23,420 nt of DNA, from assembly GCA_043805355.1 (NCBI GenBank), contig JAZDIB010000081.1:1-23420 (forward strand), given 5' to 3'. This document shows, piece after piece, positions 14,730 through 21,885 of this stretch (position 1 is its first letter; every line of letters starts with the position of its first letter). The DNA comes from JAHJRN01 sp043805355 (lineage in GTDB: Bacteria; Patescibacteriota; Patescibacteriia; 2-12-FULL-60-25). The translations under genes were made by a program, and so were the position numbers. Below the pieces are notes generated by a model that had not been told where the DNA came from, ran no database searches, and saw nothing but the letters and a program-made list of their open reading frames with translations.

Positions 14730-15347
14730 ATGAGAACGCTCAAAGTCACCTGCAAGATGTGCCGCCGCGAGGGTATTTCCCTCTGCGGTCGGGAGAAGTG
14801 CGCCCTGAAACGCCGCCCGTACGCCCCTGGCGTCCACGGTCCGACGGGAGGCATGCGCCGCGCCCGCGTCACGGAATACGGCAAGCAACTCCGCGAGAAG
14901 CAGAAGGCCAAGCGCCTGTACGCGGTCAACGAACGCCAGTTCTCCAACTACTTCGAGAAGGCGCTCCGCATGAAGGGCAATTCCGGCGAGAACCTCGTCC
15001 GGCTCCTCGAATTGCGCCTCGACAACTCGGTGTTCCGCTCCGGGTTCGCGAAAAGCCGGCCGGCCGCGCGCCAGGCGGTCTCGCACGCGCACATCGACGT
15101 CAACGGCAAGAAGGTCAACGTCGCGTCCTACCAGGTCAAACCCGGCGACATCATCTCGATCCGCGGGACGAAACGCGCCAAGGGACCGTGGAAGAACCTC
15201 GAGGAAGACGTGAAGATCCGCCAGGCGCCGTCGTGGCTCGCCGTCGACGCGAAGTCGATGGAAGCGAAGGTCACGAGCGTCCCGGACGGCGAGGAGCTGA
15301 AGCAGCCCTTCGATCCGAAGCTCATCATCGAATTTTATTCGCGCTGA
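14730..15347 (+). CDS. rpsD: 30S ribosomal protein S4 (zinc-binding form)
   Basis: S4 nucleates assembly of the 30S body and in many bacteria represses its own operon. The 205-residue protein has an N-terminal four-cysteine site (C8-x2-C11, C19, C24), the conserved 'RRPYAPGVHG', and the S4 RNA-binding domain 'LRLDNSVFRSGFAKSRPAAR' with 'HAHIDVNGKKVNV'. It ends 'LIIEFYSR', as most S4 proteins do. It starts six bases after rpsK. No leader structure resembling a known S4 autoregulation site could be identified by eye. Confidence 0.97.
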   Translation: MRTLKVTCKMCRREGISLCGREKCALKRRPYAPGVHGPTGGMRRARVTEYGKQLREKQKAKRLYAVNERQFSNYFEKALRMKGNSGENLVRLLELRLDNSVFRSGFAKSRPAARQAVSHAHIDVNGKKVNVASYQVKPGDIISIRGTKRAKGPWKNLEEDVKIRQAPSWLAVDAKSMEAKVTSVPDGEELKQPFDPKLIIEFYSR

Positions 15348-15370
15348 CGTAGCGCAACTTGCACGTTCGT

Positions 15371-16075
15371 ATGGAGTCAATCCTTCTTCCCTCCAAGATC
15401 CGCTTCGCCGATGGCGAACGGGCACATGAGGGCATCCTCACGGTCGAGCCCTGTACCCAGGGGTACGGCACCACCATCGGCAACGCGCTCCGTCGCGTGC
15501 TGTTGTCGTCCCTTCCGGGCGCCGCGGTGACCTCCGTGAAGATAAAGGGTGTCGACCACGAGTTCTCGACCATCCCGCACGTGAAGGAGGATGTCCTGGA
15601 AATCATCCTGAACCTCAAGACCCTGCGGATGAAACTGCATTCGGAAGAGCCGGTACGCCTCTCGCTCATCGCCAAGGGCGAACGCGTCGTGACCGCCGCC
15701 GATTTTTCGAAGAACGCGGACGTCGAGATCGTGAACCCCGAGATGACCCTCGCGACACTCACGGACAAGGCCGCCACGCTGGAGATGGAGATCACGATCG
15801 CGCCGGGACGCGGCTACCGCTCGACCGAGGAGCGTATCAAGGAGAAGCTCGAGCTCGGGAACATCGCCATCGACGCGTTGTACAGCCCGGTGCTGAACGT
15901 CTCGTACAAGGTCGAGGCGACCCGCGTCGGCGAGAAGACGGACTACGACAAGCTTATCCTGGACATCCAGACGGACGGAAGCATCACACCGAAGGAAGCC
16001 TGCGAGACGGCCGTCAATATCCTGCTGGACCATTTCAACCTGTTGAAGGATATCGAATATGAGACATCGGCATAA
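15371..16075 (+). CDS. rpoA: RNA polymerase alpha subunit, N-terminal domain only
   Basis: The alpha subunit dimer scaffolds assembly of RNA polymerase. The 234 residues cover the N-terminal domain: 'EPCTQGYGTTIGNALRRVLLS', ' GVDHEFSTIPHVKEDV', 'GRGYRSTEERI' and 'VEATRVGEKTDYDKLILDI'. The protein ends at 'HFNLLKDIEYETSA', where other bacterial alpha subunits continue through a linker into an 80-residue C-terminal domain that binds UP elements and activators. The rplQ gene starts 17 bases before this stop, leaving no room for a frameshifted tail, so the loss is real. ATG 15371 is preferred over an in-frame TTG at 15359 because 'MESILLPSKIRF' matches the family start. Confidence 0.96.
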   Translation: MESILLPSKIRFADGERAHEGILTVEPCTQGYGTTIGNALRRVLLSSLPGAAVTSVKIKGVDHEFSTIPHVKEDVLEIILNLKTLRMKLHSEEPVRLSLIAKGERVVTAADFSKNADVEIVNPEMTLATLTDKAATLEMEITIAPGRGYRSTEERIKEKLELGNIAIDALYSPVLNVSYKVEATRVGEKTDYDKLILDIQTDGSITPKEACETAVNILLDHFNLLKDIEYETSA

Positions 16076-16412
16076 GGGCAAGGTCTTCGGACGCGAGAAA
16101 GCGCCCCGGGAAGCGATGATGCGCAACCTCGCGCAGTCCGTCATCCTGTACGAGCACGTGAACACGACCCTCGCGAAAGCGAAAGCCGTGCGTCCTATCG
16201 TGGAAAAACTCATCACCACCGGCCGCACCAAGACCCTCGTGAACCGCCGGAAGCTCGCTCAGACGCTCTCCATCGAGTCCGCCGTGAACAAGGTCCTCGA
16301 AGAACTCGGACCGCGCTACGCGACGCGTCCCGGAGGCTACACGCGTATCATCAAGCTCGGCCGACGCCTGAACGACGGCGCCGAGATCGCGCAGATCCAA
16401 CTGGTGAAATAA
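16059..16412 (+). CDS. rplQ: 50S ribosomal protein L17
   Basis: L17 lies near the peptide-exit side of the large subunit. The 117-residue protein begins 'MRHRHKGKVFGREKAPREAM' and contains 'ARPIVEKLIT'-type and 'RPGGYTRIIKLGRRLND' motifs, and has the typical length. Its start overlaps the rpoA end by 17 bases in another frame, which implies translational coupling with rpoA. Confidence 0.97.
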   Translation: MRHRHKGKVFGREKAPREAMMRNLAQSVILYEHVNTTLAKAKAVRPIVEKLITTGRTKTLVNRRKLAQTLSIESAVNKVLEELGPRYATRPGGYTRIIKLGRRLNDGAEIAQIQLVK

Positions 16413-16416
16413 CCGT

Positions 16417-16800
16417 ATGCCCTGGAACAAGAAAGCTGGAATGCCGAAGATCGTGCGCGAGACGCATGAGATCGACGCGACCGGAAAGGTCGTGGGTCGT
16501 CTTGCGACGCATATCGCGACGCTCCTCGTCGGCAAGCACCGCGCCTCACATGTGCCGCACATCGACTCGGGCGCCTTCGTGAAGGTCTCGAACGTGGAAA
16601 AGATCGAGTTCACCGGCAAGAAGTGGGATCAGAAGGTCCATTACCGCAGCTCGAACCGGCCCAGCGGCATCAAGGCGACGAAGATGTCGGTCCTGCGCGA
16701 GACGAATCCTGGAGAGATCCTGCGCCACGCGGTCAAATACATGCTTCCGAAGAACCGCACGCAGGCCGATCGCATGAAGCGTCTCATCATCGTCAAATAA
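16417..16800 (+). CDS. rplM: 50S ribosomal protein L13
   Basis: L13 is an early-assembling large-subunit protein. The core motifs are present: 'HEIDATGKVVGRLATHIA', 'HIDSGAFVKVSNVEKI', 'TGKKWDQKVHYRSSNRP' and 'AVKYMLPKNRTQADRMKRL'. At 127 residues it is about 15 shorter than common bacterial L13, because it ends at 'IIVK' right after the 'MLPKN' helix and lacks the usual 'HPH' tail. It starts four bases after rplQ and precedes rpsI by two bases, the usual L13-S9 pairing. Confidence 0.96.
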   Translation: MPWNKKAGMPKIVRETHEIDATGKVVGRLATHIATLLVGKHRASHVPHIDSGAFVKVSNVEKIEFTGKKWDQKVHYRSSNRPSGIKATKMSVLRETNPGEILRHAVKYMLPKNRTQADRMKRLIIVK

Positions 16801-16802
16801 CT

Positions 16803-17369
16803 ATGGCCACGACCAAGAAGACGGACAACAAGACGGAGGAGAAGAACAAGCCGAAGGCCGTGAAGAAGCCGGCGGCGAAACGACCTGCGAAGAAGGTAGC
16901 GGAGAAGAAGGCCGTCGAGGCGGACAAGGAGGTCGTGGTCGAGTCGGCGGAGATCGCCGCGGCCGAGGCCGTCAAGTCCGGCTCGTTCATCCCGGCCCTC
17001 GGACGCCGCAAGACGAGCATCGCGCGCGTGCGGCTCATCAAGAACGGCAAGGGCCTCATCACCGTGAACGGCAAGAAGATGGACACCTATTTCACGACCT
17101 ACGAACTGCGTGAGGACGTGATGTCGCCGCTCAAGGCCGTCGGACAGGTCGACACCGTCGACATCAGCGCCCGGGTGACCGGTGGCGGCATCCGCGGACA
17201 GGCCCAGGCCATCCGCCTCGGCATCTCCCGCGCCCTCATCATCCTCAACCCGACGTTCCGCACGGCCCTGAAGAAGCTCGGGTACATGACCCGCGACCCG
17301 CGCAAGCGCCAACGTAAGATGTTCGGCAAGAAGAGCGCCCGCCGCTCGCCGCAGTGGAGCAAGCGGTAA
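16803..17369 (+). CDS. rpsI: 30S ribosomal protein S9 with a long basic N-terminal extension
   Basis: S9 contacts the P-site tRNA through its C-terminal tail, here 'SARRSPQWSKR'. The S9 core (about residues 60-188) shows 'ALGRRKTSIARVRL', 'GNGKKMDTYF'-like, 'VTGGGIRGQAQAIRLGISRA' and 'YMTRDPRKRQRKMFG'. Residues 2-58 are an added segment: a Lys/Ala/Pro-rich histone-H1-like stretch (about 2-38) and then an acidic patch. It is probably disordered and RNA-binding, a feature inferred from composition only. It is the last gene of the operon and is followed by a strong terminator. Confidence 0.96.
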   Translation: MATTKKTDNKTEEKNKPKAVKKPAAKRPAKKVAEKKAVEADKEVVVESAEIAAAEAVKSGSFIPALGRRKTSIARVRLIKNGKGLITVNGKKMDTYFTTYELREDVMSPLKAVGQVDTVDISARVTGGGIRGQAQAIRLGISRALIILNPTFRTALKKLGYMTRDPRKRQRKMFGKKSARRSPQWSKR

Positions 17370-17401
17370 GCTTACTGCCCAACAGCGAAGCAAAAATTTA
17401 T

Positions 17402-17428
17402 GAACAGGCCGGAAGGTCTGTTCTTTTT
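17402..17428 (+). terminator. Terminator of the ribosomal protein operon
   Basis: GAACAGGCC (17402-17410) pairs with GGTCTGTTC (17415-17423), one G-U pair, around a GGAA tetraloop, followed by TTTTT. On the minus strand the same stem is followed a few bases later by a T-run (the complement of AAAAATTT), so it could also stop transcripts from the minus-strand gene at 17501-17905. Confidence 0.88.
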
Positions 17429-17500
17429 GTAAAAATAAGAGCGCACCCGACGACAGCGTGAGCAAGAATGCTCTTTGCTGCGTGGATGCGCGAAGTTCGA

Positions 17501-17905
17501 CTACTGACCGATGCGTACCATGGCGGGGTTGAGGACGCCGCCTTTCTCATTCGCCTCGTCACCCTCGGTGCCAAGCTGGGCGTCCTTGTTGTGCCAGCGC
17601 CGGAGTTGCTCGCCGTGCACCCACACCTGCGAGAGTATGGAGACGGCTATTCCGTACATGCAGCCACTGATGCCCTCGCTATCCGCAAGAAGGGAGGTCT
17701 TCTCGGCACACTTCTCAATGGTGTCGCCCTCGGCAATCCTGCCTTCCATGAGGCACGCCCAGCGCTCCGCGTAGCGGATGGCGCAGGCGCTGTAGCCATC
17801 GCTGTTCACCTCGACCATCTTCTTCCAGCCAATCTCGTCGCGCAGCGACATCTTTTTGGGGGCTCCCTTGGGGGCGTCCTTACACTTCGGCTTTTTGGTC
17901 CGCAT
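17501..17905 (-). CDS. Protein of unknown function, Shine-Dalgarno start
   Basis: This 134-residue protein is not recognised. It starts with a basic stretch rich in Lys and Pro ('MRTKKPKCKDAPKGAPKK'), followed by a mostly helical region with four cysteines ('SACAIRYAERWACLMEGRI', 'IEKCAEKTS', 'ISGCMYGIA') and 'QVWVHGEQLRRWHNKDAQ'. No signal peptide is seen. The start is chosen because AGGAG (complement of 17914-17918) sits eight bases before this ATG; a longer in-frame start at 17944 lacks one. A canonical promoter lies further upstream. Strand, initiation style and a composition that looks less G+C-rich set it apart from its neighbours, so it may have been acquired; phage-like or plasmid-like cargo is one possibility. 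Confidence 0.65.
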   Translation of the reverse strand: MRTKKPKCKDAPKGAPKKMSLRDEIGWKKMVEVNSDGYSACAIRYAERWACLMEGRIAEGDTIEKCAEKTSLLADSEGISGCMYGIAVSILSQVWVHGEQLRRWHNKDAQLGTEGDEANEKGGVLNPAMVRIGQ

Positions 17906-17930
17906 CTGTTGTTCTCCTGTCAAAGGGCGA

Positions 17931-17948
17931 GCGGTTTTTCCCAACCGC
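17931..17948 (-). promoter_or_regulatory. Leader hairpin of the minus-strand gene
   Basis: GCGGTT and AACCGC (complementary positions 17931-17936 and 17943-17948) form a six-base-pair stem in the untranslated leader, about 12 bases before the AGGAG site. It might stabilise the message or regulate it; no known riboswitch is recognised. Confidence 0.4.
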
Positions 17949-17969
17949 AGGGGACGTGTTGGCGTATGT

Positions 17970-17998
17970 ATCTAACATAAAAACCGACTAATCGTCAA
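17970..17998 (-). promoter_or_regulatory. Promoter of the minus-strand gene at 17501-17905
   Basis: Read on the minus strand, TTGACG (17998-17993) and TTAGAT (17975-17970) have a 17-base spacer. The predicted leader is roughly 55-60 nucleotides, unlike the near-zero leaders predicted for most other genes in the window. Confidence 0.6.
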
Positions 17999-18060
17999 TA
18001 ATCGCATCGTGACCCAGTTCAATTCAAATACGCGGTGTTTAGTATATGACGCCTGAAAAA

Positions 18061-18405
18061 TTATACGGAAAGAGGAATCTCCACGTCGATCCTCTGGGCC
18101 TCGTAATCATCGAAGAACACGCCGAACGACATTCTCCAGACGTTCCCTTCGACCCGTGCCTCGACGACCTTGAAATCCGATCCGTTGTACTCACGCCATG
18201 CGCCGTGCGTCTCCATGACGTATTTCGATACGGATGTCTTCTGCTCCGGCGTCAGTTCGGACGCGGTCACCCAGTCCTTGATGAAACGTTCGCGACAGAC
18301 GTTCTCGTGGTTCGATTGCTGTTCGTCCTCAGACAACTCCTGCTCTTTACGTTCGTCAGCACTCGCAATTTCGTTAGGAGCGTTCTTGGGCGTTTCGATG
18401 CTCAT
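18061..18405 (-). CDS. Small acidic protein of unknown function
   Basis: This 114-residue protein is not recognised. The first 40 residues are hydrophilic and acidic ('ADERKEQELSEDEQQSNHEN'), followed by a helix with 'ASELTPEQKTSVSKYVMETH' and a beta-rich end ('VVEARVEGNVWRMSFGVFF'). No signal peptide or membrane helix is visible. The ATG at 18405 is preferred over an in-frame GTG at 18423 because a TGC-TAGCAT extended -10 box ends eight bases upstream. It points in the same direction as the gene at 17501-17905 but probably has its own promoter. It is divergent from the methyltransferase gene, leaving a 130-base shared upstream region. Confidence 0.6.
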   Translation of the reverse strand: MSIETPKNAPNEIASADERKEQELSEDEQQSNHENVCRERFIKDWVTASELTPEQKTSVSKYVMETHGAWREYNGSDFKVVEARVEGNVWRMSFGVFFDDYEAQRIDVEIPLSV

Positions 18406-18413
18406 ATGACGCC

Positions 18414-18422
18414 ATGCTAGCA
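18414..18422 (-). promoter_or_regulatory. Extended -10 box of the small acidic gene
   Basis: TGC-TAGCAT on the minus strand ends eight bases before the ATG at 18405, the same close spacing seen on the + strand genes. No clear -35 box is visible. Confidence 0.45.
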
Positions 18423-18499
18423 CGTGAAATTGAAGCAGGACAGAAAAATGGTCTGGGTAGGATCAGAACGACGATTTTACGCGCTTCAGCGCCATGATA

Positions 18500-18529
18500 T
18501 TCGCCCGATTGCTTCATGTTCGCTATCCT
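18500..18529 (+). promoter_or_regulatory. Promoter of the methyltransferase gene
   Basis: TTCGCC (18500-18505) and TATCCT (18524-18529) are separated by 18 bases, and the ATG follows six bases later. The whole block, from the -35 to the ATG, closely matches the block at 19305-19343 before the flippase gene. Confidence 0.55.
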
Positions 18530-18535
18530 CTCGGC

Positions 18536-19300
18536 ATGACGTACATCACGGAATACGGAACGCTTGGCGCGAAGGAACGTCGTCAATTGGGATTCAAGCG
18601 CCGCTACAAGGACGAACATCCGGAATGGGACGATTCGATGGTGCTGCTGACGCGGTTCGTGTCCGAACGGCTGACGGCTGGGGCGCAAGTCCTCGATGCC
18701 GGATGTGGCCATGGGAATTACGTCATCGACGAATTGCGTGGCAGGATAGGCCGGGCCGTCGGCATCGATGCGGATCCTGCGAGCACGTCGAAGAACGTCT
18801 GCCTGGACGCCATCGTCCACGGAGACCTCGAATCCCTCCCGTTCCCGGACGGGACCTTCGACGCGGTCGTGTCGCTGTGGGTGCTGGAACATCTTCGTGA
18901 TCCAGTACGGACATTCGCGGAAATCAGGCGCGTGCTGAAACCCGGCGGGTTCTTCGCGTTCGTGACGCCGAACAGACATGCCGCGATCGTCGCGGCTCGA
19001 CGCATGATGTCCGCGCCGTTGGCGAACCGCATCGTCCGTCGGCTCTACGGACGCGACGACGCGGACATGTTCGACGTTTTCTACCGAGCCAATTCCCTCC
19101 AGAGGCTGACGGATATCGCCCATGAGGTCGGCTTCTCGATTTCCGAACTGAAGGAGAACGTAGACCCCTCCTATACCTCGTTCGGTCCTGTGACGTACGC
19201 GATCTCATCTTTCGTCTCGCGCATGCGTCTGACGCTGGTGAAACCGCACATCATCGGACTGTTCGTAAAACCAAACAATATCGAAGTATCCGATACCTAG
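18536..19300 (+). CDS. Class I SAM-dependent methyltransferase
   Basis: This 254-residue protein has a Rossmann-type methyltransferase core: 'VLDAGCGHGNYVIDEL' (SAM-binding motif I), 'AVGIDADP' with the acidic residue that binds the ribose, then 'DAVVSLWVLEHLRDP' and 'RVLKPGGFFAFVTPNRH'. This pattern matches the UbiE/UbiG/Coq5-like Methyltransf_11 group. The first 40 residues are an extra helical segment. The methyl acceptor is not evident. Its place at the head of a flippase and glycosyltransferase cluster suggests modification of a sugar or lipid carrier; this is inference. ATG 18536 is preferred over an in-frame ATG at 18494 because the promoter block ends six bases before it. Confidence 0.88.
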   Translation: MTYITEYGTLGAKERRQLGFKRRYKDEHPEWDDSMVLLTRFVSERLTAGAQVLDAGCGHGNYVIDELRGRIGRAVGIDADPASTSKNVCLDAIVHGDLESLPFPDGTFDAVVSLWVLEHLRDPVRTFAEIRRVLKPGGFFAFVTPNRHAAIVAARRMMSAPLANRIVRRLYGRDDADMFDVFYRANSLQRLTDIAHEVGFSISELKENVDPSYTSFGPVTYAISSFVSRMRLTLVKPHIIGLFVKPNNIEVSDT

Positions 19301-19304
19301 ACGG

Positions 19305-19334
19305 TTGGCCTGATTGCCGCATTTTCGCTATCCT
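19305..19334 (+). promoter_or_regulatory. Promoter of the flippase gene
   Basis: TTGGCC (19305-19310) and TATCCT (19329-19334) have an 18-base spacer, with the ATG at 19341 six bases downstream. The spacer contains the same GATTGC and TTCGC words, in the same positions, as the methyltransferase promoter. Confidence 0.6.
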
Positions 19335-19340
19335 ACGGCC

Positions 19341-20801
19341 ATGGCTTACGGCGCACGGATCGCGAGGAATGCCCTTCTGCTGACGATGGCGACGGCCGGG
19401 CAGAAGGTCGTCGCGTTCGTCGCGTTCACGCTCGTCGCGCGGCTCATCGGCCGCGACATGACGGGCGTGTATTTCTACGCGATTTCCGTCACGTCCATCT
19501 TCGTGACGTTCATGGACCTCGGCATGACGCCGGTGGTCATCCGCGCGTTGGCAGGGGACCGGGACGACGGGATGCGGCTGTTTTCGGCGGCGGTGCGCGC
19601 CAAGATTTTTCTCGCGCCGCTCGCCATAATCGCCGCGCTCATCTATGCGATAGGATTCGGTGCGGACCGCGTGACGCTCGCGACCGTGGCAATCGCGTGT
19701 CTCGTGATGACCGCGGACACGGTGCATCTCCTCCTGTACGGAACGTTGCGCGGGAAACAGAATCTCCGGCCGGAATCCATCGGCATGTTCGTGGGGCAGA
19801 TCCTCACGGCGACGGCGTCGGTCGGCGCGGCCTGGTACGGGTTCGGACCGGTAGGGCTCGCGGTCGCGCTCCTCGTCGGCAGCGTTTGGAATGTCGCGTG
19901 GAGCCTGCGACAGGCAAAGGGTTTCGGCGTCAGATTGCTCGTGCCGCATCGGATGGATTTCCGACGGCTCGCGGTCGAGGCCCTGCCGTTCGGCATCGCG
20001 GGCATCGCCGTGAAGGTCTACTCGTACGTCGACAGCCTGTTCCTGAACATCTTCCACGGCTCGTCGGCGGTCGGGCTCTATGCCGTGGCGTACAAGCTTA
20101 CGTACGCGCTCCAATTCCTGCCGCTGACGTTCGTGGCGGCGCTGTATCCGGCGCTCGCGGCGGGGTATGCCAAGAAGGAGGCGACGGACCTCCGGAATAC
20201 GTTCCTCGGCTCGCTCCGTCTCATGGCCGCCATCGGTTTCCCGCTGTCCGCCGGGTTGTCCGCGCTCTCGCCGAAGATCATCCCGATGCTCTATGGCACG
20301 GACTTCCTCGGGACGATCCCGGCGTTCACGGTCCTGCCGTGGGTGCTCCTGCCCATCTTCCTCGATTTCCCCATCGGGTCGCTCCTGAACGCGACGCACC
20401 GCGCGCATCTCAAGACCACGGCCATGGTCCTCACGATGATCCTCAACGTGGCGTTGAACGCGACGCTCGTGCCGTCGTTCGGGCCGGTCGGCGCGGCGTG
20501 GGCCGGCGTCGTGAGCTTCTGGTGCCTCTATCTCATCGGCGCCTGGTTCACGCGGGACATGGTCGGCGGCGTCAGGAAGTATCTGTGGCTCACCCTGCGC
20601 GGTCTCATCGCCGCCGGGGTGTCGTGGTACGCTTGGGCGGTCATCGGCGCGCCCATGCATCTCTTCGCGGCGGTGGTCTTCGGCGGGTCCGTGGCGGTCA
20701 TCATGGGATTCGTCGTCCGGTTCGTGACGGTTGACGATGTCGCCCGTTTCATCCGAAGATGGCGGATGAACCCCAGTAAGGTCGAATCACCCCATGATTG
20801 A
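19341..20801 (+). CDS. Polysaccharide flippase (Wzx/MATE-like)
   Basis: This 486-residue multi-pass membrane protein has about 12-14 hydrophobic helices and belongs to the Wzx/oligosaccharide-flippase branch of the MOP superfamily, which moves lipid-linked glycans across the membrane. Recognisable segments are the N-terminal 'NALLLTMATAGQKVVAFVAF', 'ARLIGRDMTGVYFYAISV', 'YSYVDSLFLNIFHGSSAVGL' (the usual 'VD..L' pattern after helix 7) and 'FGPVGAAWAGVVSFW'. The downstream glycosyltransferase starts inside its end (8-base overlap), so the two are probably co-translated. An in-frame TTG at 19314 is rejected as start because the promoter lies across it. The glycan carried is not deducible. Confidence 0.9.
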   Translation: MAYGARIARNALLLTMATAGQKVVAFVAFTLVARLIGRDMTGVYFYAISVTSIFVTFMDLGMTPVVIRALAGDRDDGMRLFSAAVRAKIFLAPLAIIAALIYAIGFGADRVTLATVAIACLVMTADTVHLLLYGTLRGKQNLRPESIGMFVGQILTATASVGAAWYGFGPVGLAVALLVGSVWNVAWSLRQAKGFGVRLLVPHRMDFRRLAVEALPFGIAGIAVKVYSYVDSLFLNIFHGSSAVGLYAVAYKLTYALQFLPLTFVAALYPALAAGYAKKEATDLRNTFLGSLRLMAAIGFPLSAGLSALSPKIIPMLYGTDFLGTIPAFTVLPWVLLPIFLDFPIGSLLNATHRAHLKTTAMVLTMILNVALNATLVPSFGPVGAAWAGVVSFWCLYLIGAWFTRDMVGGVRKYLWLTLRGLIAAGVSWYAWAVIGAPMHLFAAVVFGGSVAVIMGFVVRFVTVDDVARFIRRWRMNPSKVESPHD

Positions 20802-21885
20802 GGACACTATCACGCTCATGACCCTTGATTATCCGCCGGAAATAGGCGGTGTTTCGAGGTATTTGGGCGCGCTGGTCAAGGCATCCCGCGGAGCCATCCG
20901 GGTCATCGTGCCGGAGGGGCATCGGACCGAGGGTCCCGGCGCGGTCGAGACGAAGAGGTTGTTCCAGATGATGTGGCCCCACTGGTGGCCCATGGTCGGC
21001 GTGTGTCGGCATGAGAAACGGCGGCGCCACGTCATGCTCGTGAGCCATGTATTCCCTGTCGGGAGCGCGGCGTGGATTTCGCGGATGTTCGGCGGGCCGG
21101 AGTACATCGTCATCTACCACGGATTGGACGTGCGCCTCGCGATCGGCAGATGGAAGCGTTGGCTCCTGCGTCGCGTATCGAGATGCGCATGGGCCTGCGT
21201 CGCGAACAGCGAAGCGACGAAGCTCGACCTGCTCGCGCTCGTCCCGGGACTGCCCGTCAGCGTCCTCACGCCCGGCGTCGAGGACGTCCCGTATCCGTCG
21301 CGCGATGAGGCGAGGGCGAAGCTCGGCATCGGACATGAGGAGAAGGTCGTCGTCACGGTCTCGCGCCTCATCCCGCGCAAGGGCGTGGACTTCTCCATAC
21401 GAGCGATGTCGCGCGTGCAGACCGACATCGAGGCACGATACGTCATCATCGGCGAAGGATCCGACCGCGAGCGGCTGCAGGGCGTCGCGGACGAATGCCG
21501 CGCGCGCGTCACCTGGGTCCCGAAGGCAGACGATGAGGAGGTCCGGACCTGGCTCGCGGCCTCCGACGTGTTCCTGCTGCCGACGCGCGACGAGGGTATC
21601 GACGTCGAGGGATTCGGCATCGTCTATCTTGAAGCCGCGCTCGCAGGCATCCCGGCCATCGCGGGACGGAGTGGCGGTGCCGTCGAGGCCGTGCGACACG
21701 AGCGCACGGGCTTGCTTGTGCATCCGGATCGGTTGGACGAGATCATCGACGCGCTCGAGATGCTGCTGACGGACGAATCGATGCGCCACCGGCTCGGCGA
21801 AGCCGCGAAGCGTCGCGCGAAATCCGATTTCCGCTGGATCGACCGTTGGTCCGTCCTGTCCCGCGCATGCGGCGTGGACACATGA
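20794..21885 (+). CDS. GT4-family glycosyltransferase
   Basis: This 363-residue enzyme has a GT-B fold with the family GT4 signatures: 'DYPPEIGGVSRYLGAL' near the N-terminus, 'YHGLDVRLAI', the C-domain start 'VVTVSRLIPRKGVDFSIRAM', 'RYVIIGEGSDRERLQ', and the nucleotide-sugar site 'EGFGIVYLEAALAGIPAIA' with the two glutamates. It transfers a sugar with retention of configuration; donor and acceptor are unknown. No membrane helix is evident. It overlaps the flippase by 8 bases and the next gene by 4 (ATGA), forming a tightly coupled glycan-assembly operon. Confidence 0.93.
   Translation: MIEDTITLMTLDYPPEIGGVSRYLGALVKASRGAIRVIVPEGHRTEGPGAVETKRLFQMMWPHWWPMVGVCRHEKRRRHVMLVSHVFPVGSAAWISRMFGGPEYIVIYHGLDVRLAIGRWKRWLLRRVSRCAWACVANSEATKLDLLALVPGLPVSVLTPGVEDVPYPSRDEARAKLGIGHEEKVVVTVSRLIPRKGVDFSIRAMSRVQTDIEARYVIIGEGSDRERLQGVADECRARVTWVPKADDEEVRTWLAASDVFLLPTRDEGIDVEGFGIVYLEAALAGIPAIAGRSGGAVEAVRHERTGLLVHPDRLDEIIDALEMLLTDESMRHRLGEAAKRRAKSDFRWIDRWSVLSRACGVDT

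Noticed and set aside
16059..16150. Possible frameshift hiding the RpoA C-terminal domain
   Set aside because: The sequence after the rpoA stop is fully used by a canonical rplQ, so no alpha C-terminal domain can be recovered in any frame.
17460..17500. AGCAA...TTGCT inverted repeat as a terminator for the minus-strand gene
   Set aside because: The stem is about five base pairs with a long loop and no T-run on the minus strand; the stronger stem at 17402-17423 is a better candidate.
19251..20660. 469-codon minus-strand frame opposite the flippase
   Set aside because: An Arg/Asp/His-rich shadow of a G+C-rich gene. The + strand frame encodes clear membrane helices of a known family.
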